DNA of 49,931 nucleotides from a bacterium (GCA_029932675.1 JAOZPP010000016.1:1-49931), one strand, 5' to 3'. Counted from the stretch's first letter, positions 22,953 through 31,938 are shown. Notes: generated from the letters alone by a model not told the origin. Numbers and translations: made by a program.

Positions 22953-25486
22953 GAAAACCTGGTCTCTTCCGTCGATTTTTTGCTTCCCCGAAGGGGGATG
23001 CAAAACATAGGAGGGACAAGAGAACATACCCTAAGTTGAATCAACCTTTTAAGGCGCCAAAGGCTCCATCCGAGATGGTGTTCATTCGGCGATGGAAGGG
23101 CTACCATCGCAGTGGTCTCTTGACTATCCTCCGCCATTGGCCATTGCGGACCAATTACTTTCCCCTTCAAAAACGTCCTCTATTCCTCCCCCTCTTCTGG
23201 GGAAGATTTCGTCTCCTTCAAGGGTATCTCGTAACCAGGTATCCAAGGGAAATAAGGGAGGGCTCCTATAGACCTTTGTCCCTACCCTTAGTGCTAGGAA
23301 ATCTTCCGCTCTTAGATATGGTATGGGAAACAGAACCCAGGGGCTTTGCTAACTACCTTAGATTGGCTCCCACCCCGGAGGAGAAGTTTTCCCTGGAGGG
23401 AGGTGAACCCACATCTACTCCCTCCGGTGTTCCAGGGCAAGGTTCCCCCCAAAGCCCAAAACCTTCCCCACTCACCCCTCGGCAGCCGAGGAGAAGGAAA
23501 TTCCCATTACTGAGCCGCCTCCGGCTTTTTCATCATCGGCTATCCAGGGGTGAGGTTCCCCCTGGGGCTAAGGGGACCCAATCGATAGGCCGGACCAGGG
23601 AGAGGCCAAAGGGTCTTCCTCAGATGAGGATAGGGGTAAAGAGGGTGCTTCTCAAACTGAAGGAAGAGATTTGGTCGAAAAGGGATAGCAGGAGGGGAGT
23701 TTATTATCGGTCCCCAAAGTTCTCTCCCCCAGTTATCGAAGGGGAAATTCCTCAGATGCAGGAAGGCAGAGGTGAGATTGCCTCATCAGAGGGCCAGGAG
23801 CTCGCCAGTCAGCCCCAACTAATATCTCCCGTTACAAGAAGAGAAAGGCCGAGAGTACCCATTGGCAGACCTTCCTTACCTACTCTCCCCGATATCTTTG
23901 AGGAAAAACCGCGGGAGAAAATGGAAAAAATTGGCAAACCATTGATGGAGCTGGAGGGGGAATTACATAAAGGACGAAAACCCTTACCCCTTGTGGGATT
24001 GCATCCCTTGGTCAAAGCATCTCTTTTGGCCAAAAGGTTTTTCGCTAAGGTTTACCCCAAATCCCCCTTAATAAAGGCGGTTAAACCGAAATTGAAGGAG
24101 GGGAGATCAAGGGGTAAGATCCATTACCTTTCCAATCTGATCTCCTCAATGATCGAAGGGAAAAAGAGGCATATGGCCCCAGAACGGGGAGCCCCTTTAT
24201 CCCCCTCACCTCCCCAGAGGGAAGATCAGAGGAGAATGGAGGGTAAACCAGTTAAAATGGTGGTAGATGAGGGGCTGCAACCCTCTGGTCTGGAGGGCGG
24301 GAGAGGGAAGCCAACCTTTGACCAGGTGAGGATTTCCACCCCCAGGCAGCCATTGGCCGATCAGGTTTTTGCCAGACTATACCCAAAGAAGCGAGGGAGA
24401 GGGAAGAAGTTACCAAAGGCCTTTGAAGGCTTTGAGGTAGCATTCCCAATCGCTAAGCAATTGGGAGGTAAGATGATCTCCTCCGAGCCAGGAGACCTCT
24501 TCCCCTCTGGCTCCAGACCTCCTCTGATCACCAAGGTTATGGCTTGGTTATCCCCCATTAAATACCGAATAGGTAAGAGGGGATGGGGAAAAAGGGGGGT
24601 GAAACCGGGTGGGGAAGCCAGACCCTCTCCGCGGGAGGTGGAAGGGCCTCCGCTCTCCCCCTTTCCGGTCGGGGGGGCAGTTCACTCCAAACCGGTGAGC
24701 AAATCCCCTACCACCAAGGCTCAGGTGGGGGGGCGGTTGAAAGAGGAGATTGAGCGGAAGGTTAAGAGCGAAGGAACAAAGCAGGGTAGGCCTCTACCTT
24801 CTTTTCCTCCTCCCATTAAGGAGGAACCTCCTGAATGGGAGGAGGCGGGGGTCCCTCAGCCTTGGCCAATGACTGGGCCGGCTTTCCTGGCCAATCAAGC
24901 TGCCTTTAGGGCCTTAGCTCAAGGGAGTGGCATCCCTTTGGATATGGGGATTAGAAGGAGATTTGAGTCCTTCTTCGGGATGGGTTTAGAGGAGGTGAGG
25001 GTTCACACTGGTGCCAGGGCAGCCGAGGTGACCAGACTGCTGGGCGCCGAAGCGGCATCAATTGGTGAGCACATCTTTCTCTCCCCCCGGGTATCTTTTC
25101 CCCTAACCGAGAAGGAGAGTGGTCTTTTGGCCCATGAACTTTCCCACATAGTTCAAGGAAAATCACTAAAACGGGGGAGAGGGGTGAGCGTTCCTTGGTC
25201 AGGGTTTGCCCAACCACCGGAATTGCCCCCAAAAACTGGTGGGCCATTTTATTCGCTCCCATTGAAGGTTGGCCCTCAGAAAAGGGCGGCTCCTTCCCTT
25301 ATGGCCGCTCCCCTGCAGCGGGCTACCCCCGCTCCTGCCGCTTCACCGGTTAGGGCGCAGATAACTGGTGTCTCCACCCATGAGGAGGAAGTGGGACCAA
25401 AGGAGAGCTTAGAGGAGGTGGCACTTCAGGTTTATGAGAGGATCAAGAGGAGACTACAGAACGAGATGGAAAGGTTACCCGGTTGA
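22949..25486 (+). CDS. 845-aa basic DUF4157 protein, tape-measure candidate
   Basis: ATG 22949 overlaps the tube-2 stop (ATGA). Roughly the first 600 residues are very rich in Arg, Lys and Pro, with repeated hydrophobic-basic blocks of the type LLAKRFFAKVYPKSP, LADQVFARLYPKKRG and LITKVMAWLSPIKYR spaced by disordered linkers. A DUF4157 domain follows (about 655-740) with FGMGLEEVRVHTGARAAEV and HELSH at 729-733. The tail ends with VYERIKRRLQNEMERL. It sits between tube 2 and the LysM protein. No other obvious tape measure exists in the locus, so this long protein could measure or fill the tube lumen. Alternatively it is a large lumenal cargo. Length and position support a structural part. Confidence 0.72.
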   Translation: MRKPGLFRRFFASPKGDAKHRRDKRTYPKLNQPFKAPKAPSEMVFIRRWKGYHRSGLLTILRHWPLRTNYFPLQKRPLFLPLFWGRFRLLQGYLVTRYPREIREGSYRPLSLPLVLGNLPLLDMVWETEPRGFANYLRLAPTPEEKFSLEGGEPTSTPSGVPGQGSPQSPKPSPLTPRQPRRRKFPLLSRLRLFHHRLSRGEVPPGAKGTQSIGRTRERPKGLPQMRIGVKRVLLKLKEEIWSKRDSRRGVYYRSPKFSPPVIEGEIPQMQEGRGEIASSEGQELASQPQLISPVTRRERPRVPIGRPSLPTLPDIFEEKPREKMEKIGKPLMELEGELHKGRKPLPLVGLHPLVKASLLAKRFFAKVYPKSPLIKAVKPKLKEGRSRGKIHYLSNLISSMIEGKKRHMAPERGAPLSPSPPQREDQRRMEGKPVKMVVDEGLQPSGLEGGRGKPTFDQVRISTPRQPLADQVFARLYPKKRGRGKKLPKAFEGFEVAFPIAKQLGGKMISSEPGDLFPSGSRPPLITKVMAWLSPIKYRIGKRGWGKRGVKPGGEARPSPREVEGPPLSPFPVGGAVHSKPVSKSPTTKAQVGGRLKEEIERKVKSEGTKQGRPLPSFPPPIKEEPPEWEEAGVPQPWPMTGPAFLANQAAFRALAQGSGIPLDMGIRRRFESFFGMGLEEVRVHTGARAAEVTRLLGAEAASIGEHIFLSPRVSFPLTEKESGLLAHELSHIVQGKSLKRGRGVSVPWSGFAQPPELPPKTGGPFYSLPLKVGPQKRAAPSLMAAPLQRATPAPAASPVRAQITGVSTHEEEVGPKESLEEVALQVYERIKRRLQNEMERLPG

Positions 25487-25532
25487 AATTGTAGGCCAGG
25501 AAAGAGGCTGACAGCTATTCACAAGGAGAAAG

Positions 25533-26195
25533 ATGCCCAATTCCACGTCTTTGGTTAAGGGTTCATTGGAGATGATCGAGGGGGAGAGGCTGAAACTTGA
25601 GTTTCTCTTTAACCCGACGAAATATTCGATTACCAAAGCCAATACCTGGAATCCAAGGGAGAATGTAGGGGCAGATGTCTCCCCCTTAGAGTTTGGCGGG
25701 GGGCAACCGAAGTCCCTCACCATCCAGCTCTTTTTCGACACATACGAAGAGGGGAAGGATGTGCGGGACTATACAGGAATCTTAGAGAAGATGATGCAGA
25801 TAGATGAATCGCTCCGCCAAGGGGAGTCGGATCGCGGTCGGCCACCCTATTGTCGACTACGTTGGGGCAAGGTTTTCAGCTTTATCTGCGTTATCCAGAG
25901 GTTGAGGATCGAATATACCCTTTTCCTCCCGGATGGGACCCCTGTGCGGGCAACGGCTGATCTAACCTTAACTCAGACTATTGATGAAAACGAGCAACCT
26001 CCGCAGAATCCCACTTCAGCGGCATTGCCCGGAAACAGGGTCTGGGTGGTAAAGCCTAGGGAAACCTTAGACTGGATTGCCTATAAGACCCTGGGGAGTC
26101 CATTTCGTTGGCGGGTTATCGCCCAGGCCAATAATCTGTTGGACCCCTTGGCCTTGACCCCGGGGCAGAAACTGTCTATTCCACCGAGGGGGTGA
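25533..26195 (+). CDS. LysM-ending tube-initiator/baseplate protein (Afp7/Pvc7 type)
   Basis: 220 residues. The N-terminal part (KLEFLFNPTKYSITKANTW, LTIQLFFDTYEEGKDVRDY, PYCRLRWGKVFSFICVI, EYTLFLPDGTPVRATADLTL) is the contractile-injection tube/LysM protein family. The last ~55 residues (VVKPRETLDWIAYKTLGSP ... DPLALTPGQKLSIPP) form a LysM-like domain. In known particles this protein sits at the top of the spike and joins it to the tube. ATG 25533 is preceded by aaggaga. It lies 46 bases after the 845-aa gene. Length and domain order are normal. Confidence 0.9.
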   Translation: MPNSTSLVKGSLEMIEGERLKLEFLFNPTKYSITKANTWNPRENVGADVSPLEFGGGQPKSLTIQLFFDTYEEGKDVRDYTGILEKMMQIDESLRQGESDRGRPPYCRLRWGKVFSFICVIQRLRIEYTLFLPDGTPVRATADLTLTQTIDENEQPPQNPTSAALPGNRVWVVKPRETLDWIAYKTLGSPFRWRVIAQANNLLDPLALTPGQKLSIPPRG

Positions 26196-26376
26196 TTGTG
26201 GAGCTTTCAGTGGTCAGCTATCAGCCTTAAATTAGTCAGGGGTTGCCGGATGAAAGATTTCAGAAAGCTAAAGGTTTAGCAAAGTTGCTGAGGTTGTGGC
26301 AGAGCTGGGGATACCGAATTTGCTTGTTTCCTTGGAGAGACAACTGAGATGAAGAAGGTGTATCACTTCACTTATT

Positions 26377-26395
26377 TGTAAGCTGGAAGCTTACA
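26377..26395 (+). other. Hairpin before the spike gene
   Basis: tgtaagct (26377-26384) and agcttaca (26388-26395) form a perfect 8-bp stem with a gga loop, 17 bases before the spike ATG. The rest of the 26196-26412 gap has no gene; 26201-26230 holds TCAGC-type repeats. The hairpin could shield the weak ribosome binding site or mark an RNA-processing point. Confidence 0.4.
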
Positions 26396-26412
26396 TTAAA
26401 GAAAGATAAATC

Positions 26413-28059
26413 ATGCCCACGGATCGTCACATTGAACATTTCTACCTCAAACTGGACGGGCAAAATGCTCCTGCCGAGGTGATGAATGCTATAATTGAGG
26501 TAGAAGTGGATTATAAAGTTAACCTCCCGACAATGTTTTCCATTATCCTCCAGAATCCAGGCGGGCGATGGACGGATGATGCCCGTTTCCAGGAAGGGAA
26601 GCTTGTGGAGATCTCTGCAGAGGGGGAGGATGGTGCAGTTCTTCTCTGTAAGGGGAAGATCACCGCTATTGAGCCGGAACTAACCGGTGGCCACCAAAAC
26701 CTTACCCTGCGTGGTTATGACCTCTCCTACGGCCTCTACCGGAACCGCCACCGTCGTTCATACATCCAGATGACCGATAGCGATATTGTGAGGAGGATTG
26801 CCCAAGAGGTTGGTCTCCAAGCAGAAGTGGAGAACACAAGTCAAGTCCATGAATACATCTTCCAAAACAATTTGACCCATATGGAATTTTTGCGAGAACG
26901 GAGCAAAATGATTGGGTTTGAACTCTTTGTAGAAGGAGAGAGGCTTTGCTTTCGTTCGCCACCACCAAGTTCCGAAGGTTCACCTATACCCCTGCAGTGG
27001 GGGAGGGATTTCACCGAGTTTCATCCTAAACTTTCTGTGGCCGAACAGGTGAATGAGGTAACCGTAAAAGGGTGGAATCCTGCTCAGAAATCAGAGATTA
27101 TCGGAAGGGCCACCAGGGGTGAGGGTGCCCCTGCAGTGGGAGAACACCGCTCAGGTGGCTCAGTGGCTGAAGGGATTTGGGGTAGGGCCATTGTTCAGAT
27201 CTCAGACCGCCCAGTGGCCAGCCAAGCCCAGGCCGATAAGATGGCTCAAGCGATCCTCAACGAGAAGGAGAGCAAATTTATTACTGCCCAAGGAAGTTGT
27301 CGAGGGAACCCTCAAATCAAACCAGGGAAGATATTGGAAATATCAGGGGTGGGTAATCGCTTTTCCGGACGGTACTATGTCACCTCCTGCAATCATCGGT
27401 TGACGAAAGATAAAGGTTACGTTACCGCCTTCTCTTTGAGCACCCGGTCTCCGAAATCCATAGTCGAGGTGATTCGAGGTTCATCTCAGGAGCGGAGAAA
27501 CTATGGCGTATTTATAGGGATAGTGACCAACAATCGCGATCCCCAGGGGATGGGGAGGGTAAAGGTTAAATTCCCTTGGCTTGAGGATGGGGAGGAGAGC
27601 AATTGGGCCCGTATTGTCAGCCCAGCGGCAGGAAACGGTCGGGGGACCTATTGGATTCCAGAAGTCAACGATGAGGTTTTGGTTGCCTTTGAGCACGGCA
27701 GCGTTAACCATCCCTACATTTTAGGCAGCCTTTGGAATGGACAAGATAAACCACCACTCGATGTGAACGAGGCTGTCTCTGCTGATGGTCGGGTACAGAA
27801 GTTCGTTTGGAAGTCACGCAGTGGCCACCTAATTGTTCTCGATGACTCTGACTCCCAGGCAGGTATATCCATCTGCGACAAGACCGGAAAGAATATGGTG
27901 GCTATCGACTCGATGAGGAATGCCCTGAAGATCAGCGCCTCTGGTGACATCACCATAGAGGCCCAGGGAAAAGTAACGATTAAGGGCACCGCCGGGGTGG
28001 ATATCGAAGGTTCACCAGGTCAGGTGAATGTGAAGGGAACAACGGTGAATATCAACTAA
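26413..28059 (+). CDS. VgrG/gp27-gp5-like spike protein
   Basis: 548 residues. The first ~345 residues follow the phage late-control D/gp27-like hub pattern (HIEHFYLKLDGQNAPAEVMN, LRGYDLSYGLYRNRHRRSY, NLTHMEFLRERSKMIGFELF). Then an OB-fold gp5/VgrG domain (about 362-445; NNRDPQGMGRVKVKFPWL and NDEVLVAFEHGSVNHPYILG), and a short C-terminal beta-helix with GDITIEAQGKVTIKGTAGVD-style repeats. It trimerises to form the baseplate spike (Pvc8/Afp8 role). No extra toxin domain is fused at the end. ATG 26413 has only a weak purine-rich site upstream. All expected parts are present. Confidence 0.94.
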   Translation: MPTDRHIEHFYLKLDGQNAPAEVMNAIIEVEVDYKVNLPTMFSIILQNPGGRWTDDARFQEGKLVEISAEGEDGAVLLCKGKITAIEPELTGGHQNLTLRGYDLSYGLYRNRHRRSYIQMTDSDIVRRIAQEVGLQAEVENTSQVHEYIFQNNLTHMEFLRERSKMIGFELFVEGERLCFRSPPPSSEGSPIPLQWGRDFTEFHPKLSVAEQVNEVTVKGWNPAQKSEIIGRATRGEGAPAVGEHRSGGSVAEGIWGRAIVQISDRPVASQAQADKMAQAILNEKESKFITAQGSCRGNPQIKPGKILEISGVGNRFSGRYYVTSCNHRLTKDKGYVTAFSLSTRSPKSIVEVIRGSSQERRNYGVFIGIVTNNRDPQGMGRVKVKFPWLEDGEESNWARIVSPAAGNGRGTYWIPEVNDEVLVAFEHGSVNHPYILGSLWNGQDKPPLDVNEAVSADGRVQKFVWKSRSGHLIVLDDSDSQAGISICDKTGKNMVAIDSMRNALKISASGDITIEAQGKVTIKGTAGVDIEGSPGQVNVKGTTVNIN

Positions 28060-28157
28060 GGGAGAGTAATAGCTATCACCAGTCAGAGAAAATCTCTGAC
28101 AACTGCGACCGATAACTGTTTATGGGCTGGCTGTTGAAAGCTGACCGCTAATAACTT

Positions 28158-28550
28158 ATGGGACAACCAGCGGCAAAACAGGGTGATAAGATCGTGGCCA
28201 CCGACACCCATATCATTATGGTTCCATCGCCGGGAGGGCCGGTTCCTACCCCTCTCCCCCATCCCTTTAACGGGACGATTGATGGCAACTTATCTCCGAA
28301 CGTGAAGATTATGGGTAGGCCAGCGGCTGTGGTGGGGTCCACAGCCACCAACATTCCACCTCATATCCCTCAGGGGGGACCTTTTCAGAAACCTCCCAGC
28401 AACAGGGGACAGATTATCCTCGGTAGCCCCACTGTTTTCATCAATGGGAAGATGGCTGCCCGCAATGGAGATCAGGCGATGACCTGCAACGACCCCGTTG
28501 ATCTTCCGGTGGGCACGGTAGTGGCAGTGGGGACAGTCTTCATCGGTTGA
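28158..28550 (+). CDS. PAAR-type spike tip protein
   Basis: 130 residues. GQPAAKQGDKIVATDTHIIM at the start, then GRPAAVVGSTATNIPPH, ILGSPTVFINGKMAARNGD and a final VGTVVAVGTVFIG show the glycine-rich turn pattern of the PAAR-like family that caps VgrG-type spikes (Pvc10/Afp10 role). Residues His and Cys suited to a tip metal site are present. No fused effector domain. The ATG at 28158 directly follows TCAG-type repeats (28070-28157) and has no visible Shine-Dalgarno sequence, so it may be translated weakly or by re-initiation. Spike-tip protein is needed in low copy, which would fit. Confidence 0.9.
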   Translation: MGQPAAKQGDKIVATDTHIIMVPSPGGPVPTPLPHPFNGTIDGNLSPNVKIMGRPAAVVGSTATNIPPHIPQGGPFQKPPSNRGQIILGSPTVFINGKMAARNGDQAMTCNDPVDLPVGTVVAVGTVFIG

Positions 28551-28587
28551 CTCGATGGCTCGGGATCTCTGAAAATTCCATTTTGGT

Positions 28588-28648
28588 GACGCAGATAAAC
28601 GCAGATTATCAAGATTTTAAATATTATTTTTCTGCGAAAATCTGCGTC
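28588..28648. repeat. ACGCAGAT palindromic repeat, copy 2
   Basis: Ends gacgcagat (28588-28596) and atctgcgtc (28640-28648) are perfect 9-bp inverted repeats, with an inner aaacgcagatt/ttctgcgaaaa pairing. It matches the copy at 20617-20682 in ends and general layout. It lies between the PAAR stop and the gp25 start, 22 bases before the latter. Confidence 0.7.
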
Positions 28649-28669
28649 CCAATTAAAAAGGGGGGGTTA

Positions 28670-29071
28670 ATGCCAGATGGAGATTTTTTAGGTCAGGGAT
28701 GGCATTTCCCGGCTACTATTACCAGAACTGGTGGCATCGCTTTGGCAAGGCAGGAAGGTGATATTGAAGAGGCGATTAGGATCATCCTGGGGACGGAAAG
28801 AGGGGAAAGACGGATGAGGCCAGAGTTTGGTTGTATTCTCAACGAACTTGTCTTTGCCCCTAACAACGCCACCACCTTTGGTCGGGCGGAGGAGGCGGTG
28901 AGGGAGGCCTTGGCTAGATGGGAGCCGCGCATCAGGGTGACAAAGGTTGATGTGCACGCTGATCCCACGGAGAAGAATAAGCTTTTAATAGAGATTGGTT
29001 ATCAAATCAAGGCTTCCAATGATAGGAGAAATCTTGTTTATCCTTTTTATCTGATTCCAAAGGAGAGATAA
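28670..29071 (+). CDS. gp25-like baseplate wedge protein
   Basis: 133 residues from ATG 28670 with aaggggggg upstream. A longer in-frame reading back to 28547 would cover the repeat and the PAAR stop and is not needed. The family core is clear: DIEEAIRIILGTERGERRMR, PEFGCILNELVFAPNN and REALARWEPRIRVTKVDV, ending with a beta strand pair. gp25-type proteins hold the sheath to the baseplate and carry the conserved 'EER' like segment (here TERGERR). It is spaced one base from the next baseplate gene, so the two are co-translated. Equivalent to Pvc9/Afp9. Confidence 0.93.
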   Translation: MPDGDFLGQGWHFPATITRTGGIALARQEGDIEEAIRIILGTERGERRMRPEFGCILNELVFAPNNATTFGRAEEAVREALARWEPRIRVTKVDVHADPTEKNKLLIEIGYQIKASNDRRNLVYPFYLIPKER

Positions 29072-29072
29072 G

Positions 29073-31031
29073 ATGGCCCTTCCAACGCCAAATTTAGACG
29101 ATCGTAGTTTTCAATCAATCGTCGATGAGGCCAAAAGCCTCATCCCCCGTTACTGTCCGGAGTGGACGGACCACAACCTGAGTGATCCTGGGATCACCTT
29201 GATAGAGCTTTTTGCTTGGATGACTGAGCTCACCCTCTATAGGCTCAACCAGGTTCCAGAAAAGAACTATATCAAGTTCTTGGAGTTGTTGGGCATCAAT
29301 CTCCTCCCTCCCCGAGCGGCCAATGTTGAGCTAACCTTCCGCCTCTCCGCCCCCCAATCGCAGAAGTTAACAATCCCTAAAGGGACTGAGGTAGCCACTG
29401 TGCGGACAGAAAGGGAGGAATCAGTAGTCTTTACCACGGATAAGGATCTGGTAATAGACGTCCCTACACTTGTGGAATGTTTAGCTACCTCGGAAGGGAA
29501 GACATTCGAAAGCAGGATGACCTCTTTGGAACTACCAGAGGGGGAATTCCTTGCCTTTGATCCTCGGCCCAGACCCGATAATGCACTTCTCTTCGGTTTG
29601 GGAGGTGACTTAGGAGGGAACACCTTGGCTCTGAGCATAGATTGTCTGATTGAGGGAATCGGGGTTTCCCCGGAGAATCCGCCGCTGGCCTGGGAGGCTT
29701 GGTGTGGAGAGAAGGGATGGATGCCTGCGGAGGTTTTAAAGGACACAACCGGTGGGCTCAACCTCAATGGGGTAGTGGAGTTAATCCTCCCAGAAGAATT
29801 GAGTGGTAGTGAATTCGCCGAGAAATATGCTCATTGTTGGGTTAGGTGCCGCGTTATAGAGCCTGCCCCGAATCAACCATTTTATGAGAGTTCTCCCCGC
29901 ATAAAGGGAGTTAGGGTATATTGTGTGGGAGGGACCGTATCCGCTACCCAAGCCACGGAGGTGAGGGGTGAGGTCCTGGGGATAAGTGATGGTAAACCAG
30001 GGCAGTCCTTTCAGTTGAGGAATAACCCTCTCCTTGCTCGGAGACCAGGGGAGACGATTGAGGTGATTTATGAGGAAGGGAAGAGGGTGGAAACCTGGGA
30101 GGAGGTGGGAGATTTTTCCAATTCTGGCCCGGAGGACAAACATTTTGTTTGTGACAGTGCTCAGGGTGTGGTGCGGTTTGGTCCAGCCATTAGGGAACAA
30201 GATGGGACTGTAAGACAGTATGGAGCCATTCCCCCAAAAGGAGCACAGGTGAGGTTTACTTCCTACCGATGTGGAGGGGGTGCAGGGGGAAATGTGGCTG
30301 CTGGCACCCTCACAGTTCTCAAGTCCTCTATCCCCTATGTAGCCGGGGTAACCAACCGCAAACCGGCAAAGGGAGGGGCCGACTTGGAGAATTTAGAGAG
30401 AGCAAAGCTTTTGGCTCCCAAGTTCCTCCGGGCTCGTAACAGAGCCGTGACCGCAGAGGATTTTGAGGCCTTTGCCCTCAGGGCGACCTCGGGCATAGCT
30501 CGAGCTAAATGCCTGGGGACAATTGAATCTGAAAATCTGATAACTATCTGCGCGGTTCCCTCCATAGATGGTTCAAAAGAGCTCTTCAATAAAGGAGACC
30601 TCCTCCTTCACCAGGAAGTAAAGAAGGAGATCGAGGAATATCTTAATGACCGTTGCCTTCTTACCCTGAGCACCTCTGTGCAGGATGCCGAATACATCTG
30701 GGTGACAGTGGAGACAGAGGTTCTCGTTAAACAGGGTTGGAATTTGGATAGGATAAAGGAGGAAGTGGAGAGGGTCCTCTACCGCTATATCCACCCATTG
30801 AAGGGGGGACCATCAGGGGAAGGCTGGCCCTTCGGGAGGGATCTCACCTCTTTCGAACTTTATCCCCTTTTGCAGAGAGTAGAAGGGGTAGAGTCGGTGA
30901 GCAAGATTAACCTCTGGACCCATAGGGACCTGGAGGAGAAACCAGATGGAAAGGCGGATAGGGTGAAGATTTCTAAGGGAGGTTTGCTCTGTTCAGGCCA
31001 TCATAGGGTTACGGTTCTGCAGGGGATATAA
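29073..31031 (+). CDS. gp6/Baseplate-J-like baseplate assembly protein
   Basis: 652 residues, ATG 29073 with aaggagag. The start (TPNLDDRSFQSIVDEAKSLI, then WTDHNLSDPGITLIELFAWM) is the hallmark of the large putative baseplate assembly protein of eCIS and related phage tails. Later segments SYRCGGGAGGNVAAGTL, RARNRAVTAEDFEAFALRAT and VTVETEVLVKQGWNLDRI match the J-like core. It forms the wedge ring around the hub (Pvc11/Afp11 role). Length is in the usual 600-900 range. It is followed by a short TCAG-repeat gap before tail protein I. Confidence 0.93.
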   Translation: MALPTPNLDDRSFQSIVDEAKSLIPRYCPEWTDHNLSDPGITLIELFAWMTELTLYRLNQVPEKNYIKFLELLGINLLPPRAANVELTFRLSAPQSQKLTIPKGTEVATVRTEREESVVFTTDKDLVIDVPTLVECLATSEGKTFESRMTSLELPEGEFLAFDPRPRPDNALLFGLGGDLGGNTLALSIDCLIEGIGVSPENPPLAWEAWCGEKGWMPAEVLKDTTGGLNLNGVVELILPEELSGSEFAEKYAHCWVRCRVIEPAPNQPFYESSPRIKGVRVYCVGGTVSATQATEVRGEVLGISDGKPGQSFQLRNNPLLARRPGETIEVIYEEGKRVETWEEVGDFSNSGPEDKHFVCDSAQGVVRFGPAIREQDGTVRQYGAIPPKGAQVRFTSYRCGGGAGGNVAAGTLTVLKSSIPYVAGVTNRKPAKGGADLENLERAKLLAPKFLRARNRAVTAEDFEAFALRATSGIARAKCLGTIESENLITICAVPSIDGSKELFNKGDLLLHQEVKKEIEEYLNDRCLLTLSTSVQDAEYIWVTVETEVLVKQGWNLDRIKEEVERVLYRYIHPLKGGPSGEGWPFGRDLTSFELYPLLQRVEGVESVSKINLWTHRDLEEKPDGKADRVKISKGGLLCSGHHRVTVLQGI

Positions 31032-31054
31032 AATCAGATGGCAGTTTACGGGGA

Positions 31055-31125
31055 TCAGAATTCAGCAATCAGCGGTCAGCTTTCAGCAGTGAGGGAGGAT
31101 CGCTGATAACTGGTTGCTGACTAAC
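31055..31125. repeat. TCAGC-type mosaic repeat
   Basis: A run of degenerate short units such as ttcagcaatcagcggtcagc and tttcagcagtgagg, followed by gctgataactggttgctgac on the opposite sense. Similar runs occur at 26201-26230, 28070-28157, 31692-31735, 31878-31920, 35279-35395 and inside a gene at 39356-39408. They sit almost only at gene junctions. Confidence 0.55.
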
Positions 31126-31134
31126 CTTTGAAAG

Positions 31135-31704
31135 TTGTTAAAAATTGAGCCAATGGAAAAAGAAGATATTCCCCCCAGCAGTTATCTAAGGTATCTCCCA
31201 GCCATTTACAGCCAGGATGATTTCTGGGGGAGGTTTCTGCACATCTTCGAGGAGATCTGGGAGCCCATAGAACAGAGGATAGAAGGGATTGAGAACTATA
31301 TTGACCCCAAGCTAACCCCAGAGAGCTTCCTCCCCTGGTTGGCCTCCTGGATGGGGATAGAGCTATCCCCCCAGAAGCCCTTGAGTGAACAGAGGAAATT
31401 AATTAGGGATCTGATCGACCTCACCAGTTGGAGGGGGACAAGGAGGGGATTGCGGGAGCATATCAAGCTGGCCACTGGTTTTGAGGTTCAGATATCGGAG
31501 AGCGGATCTGGGATGGTTTTGGGCGAGGATTGCCAATTAGGGGTGAACACGATCTTAAGCAGCAGTTCGGGACGCAACCATGTGCTCCTCACTATCTTTG
31601 TCGATGACCCCCAAACCTTGGATAGAGGTTTGGTGGAGGGGATCATTCGGTTTCATTGTCCAGCTCAGATCACCTACTCATTGGAAGTAGTTTCCAGCAG
31701 TTGA
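31135..31704 (+). CDS. Tail protein I-like baseplate protein
   Basis: 189 residues. YLRYLPAIYSQDDFWGRFLH, then IEGIENYIDPKLTPESFLPW, LASWMGIEL and DLIDLTSWRGTRRGLREHI match the P2 gpI-like tail protein found after the J-like gene in eCIS (part of the Pvc12/Afp12 role; it is shorter than those proteins). TTG 31135 and ATG 31153 are both possible starts; neither has a good ribosome binding site because the repeat run lies just upstream. The C-terminus is a beta-rich domain ending in ITYSLEVV. It probably forms the outer wedge that receives the fibres. Confidence 0.86.
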   Translation: MLKIEPMEKEDIPPSSYLRYLPAIYSQDDFWGRFLHIFEEIWEPIEQRIEGIENYIDPKLTPESFLPWLASWMGIELSPQKPLSEQRKLIRDLIDLTSWRGTRRGLREHIKLATGFEVQISESGSGMVLGEDCQLGVNTILSSSSGRNHVLLTIFVDDPQTLDRGLVEGIIRFHCPAQITYSLEVVSSS

Positions 31705-31938
31705 TCGCAGTTAGCAATCAGCTATCAGCAGTTTTACCCATAAGTGAAATGGAAGAACCCCGATTCTACCACCGTCACCACTCACCGTACGTATGGTGTA
31801 TGCACTTAACGGCTTATCGCAGGGATGGTTCTTGTGCTGTCAGAGTTTCTCCCCTGAGGGTAAGGACCCTTTTCCGAAAGCTAACTGCTGGGAGCTGAAT
31901 GCTGTAGGCTTATGACCAACTGAAAAAGTGAGGGAGAT
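31705..31938. other. Repeat-filled gap
   Basis: No gene supported. TCAGC-type runs occur at its start (31692-31735, overlapping the stop of the preceding gene) and near 31878-31920. An open frame through it is made of repeats and is not believed to be a gene. Confidence 0.4.

Noticed and set aside
26413-28550. Type VI secretion system (VgrG plus PAAR)
   Set aside because: TssB/C-type split sheath and TssJLM, TssK and ClpV genes are missing; the single phage-like sheath and Pvc15-type ATPase point to eCIS.
28547-28669. Longer gp25 start running through the ACGCAGAT repeat
   Set aside because: It would overlap the PAAR stop and encode repeat sequence without family likeness; ATG 28670 has a strong ribosome binding site.
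31656-31898. 80-codon frame after tail protein I
   Set aside because: Made largely of TCAGC-type repeat sequence, overlaps the preceding gene and has no domain or ribosome binding site.
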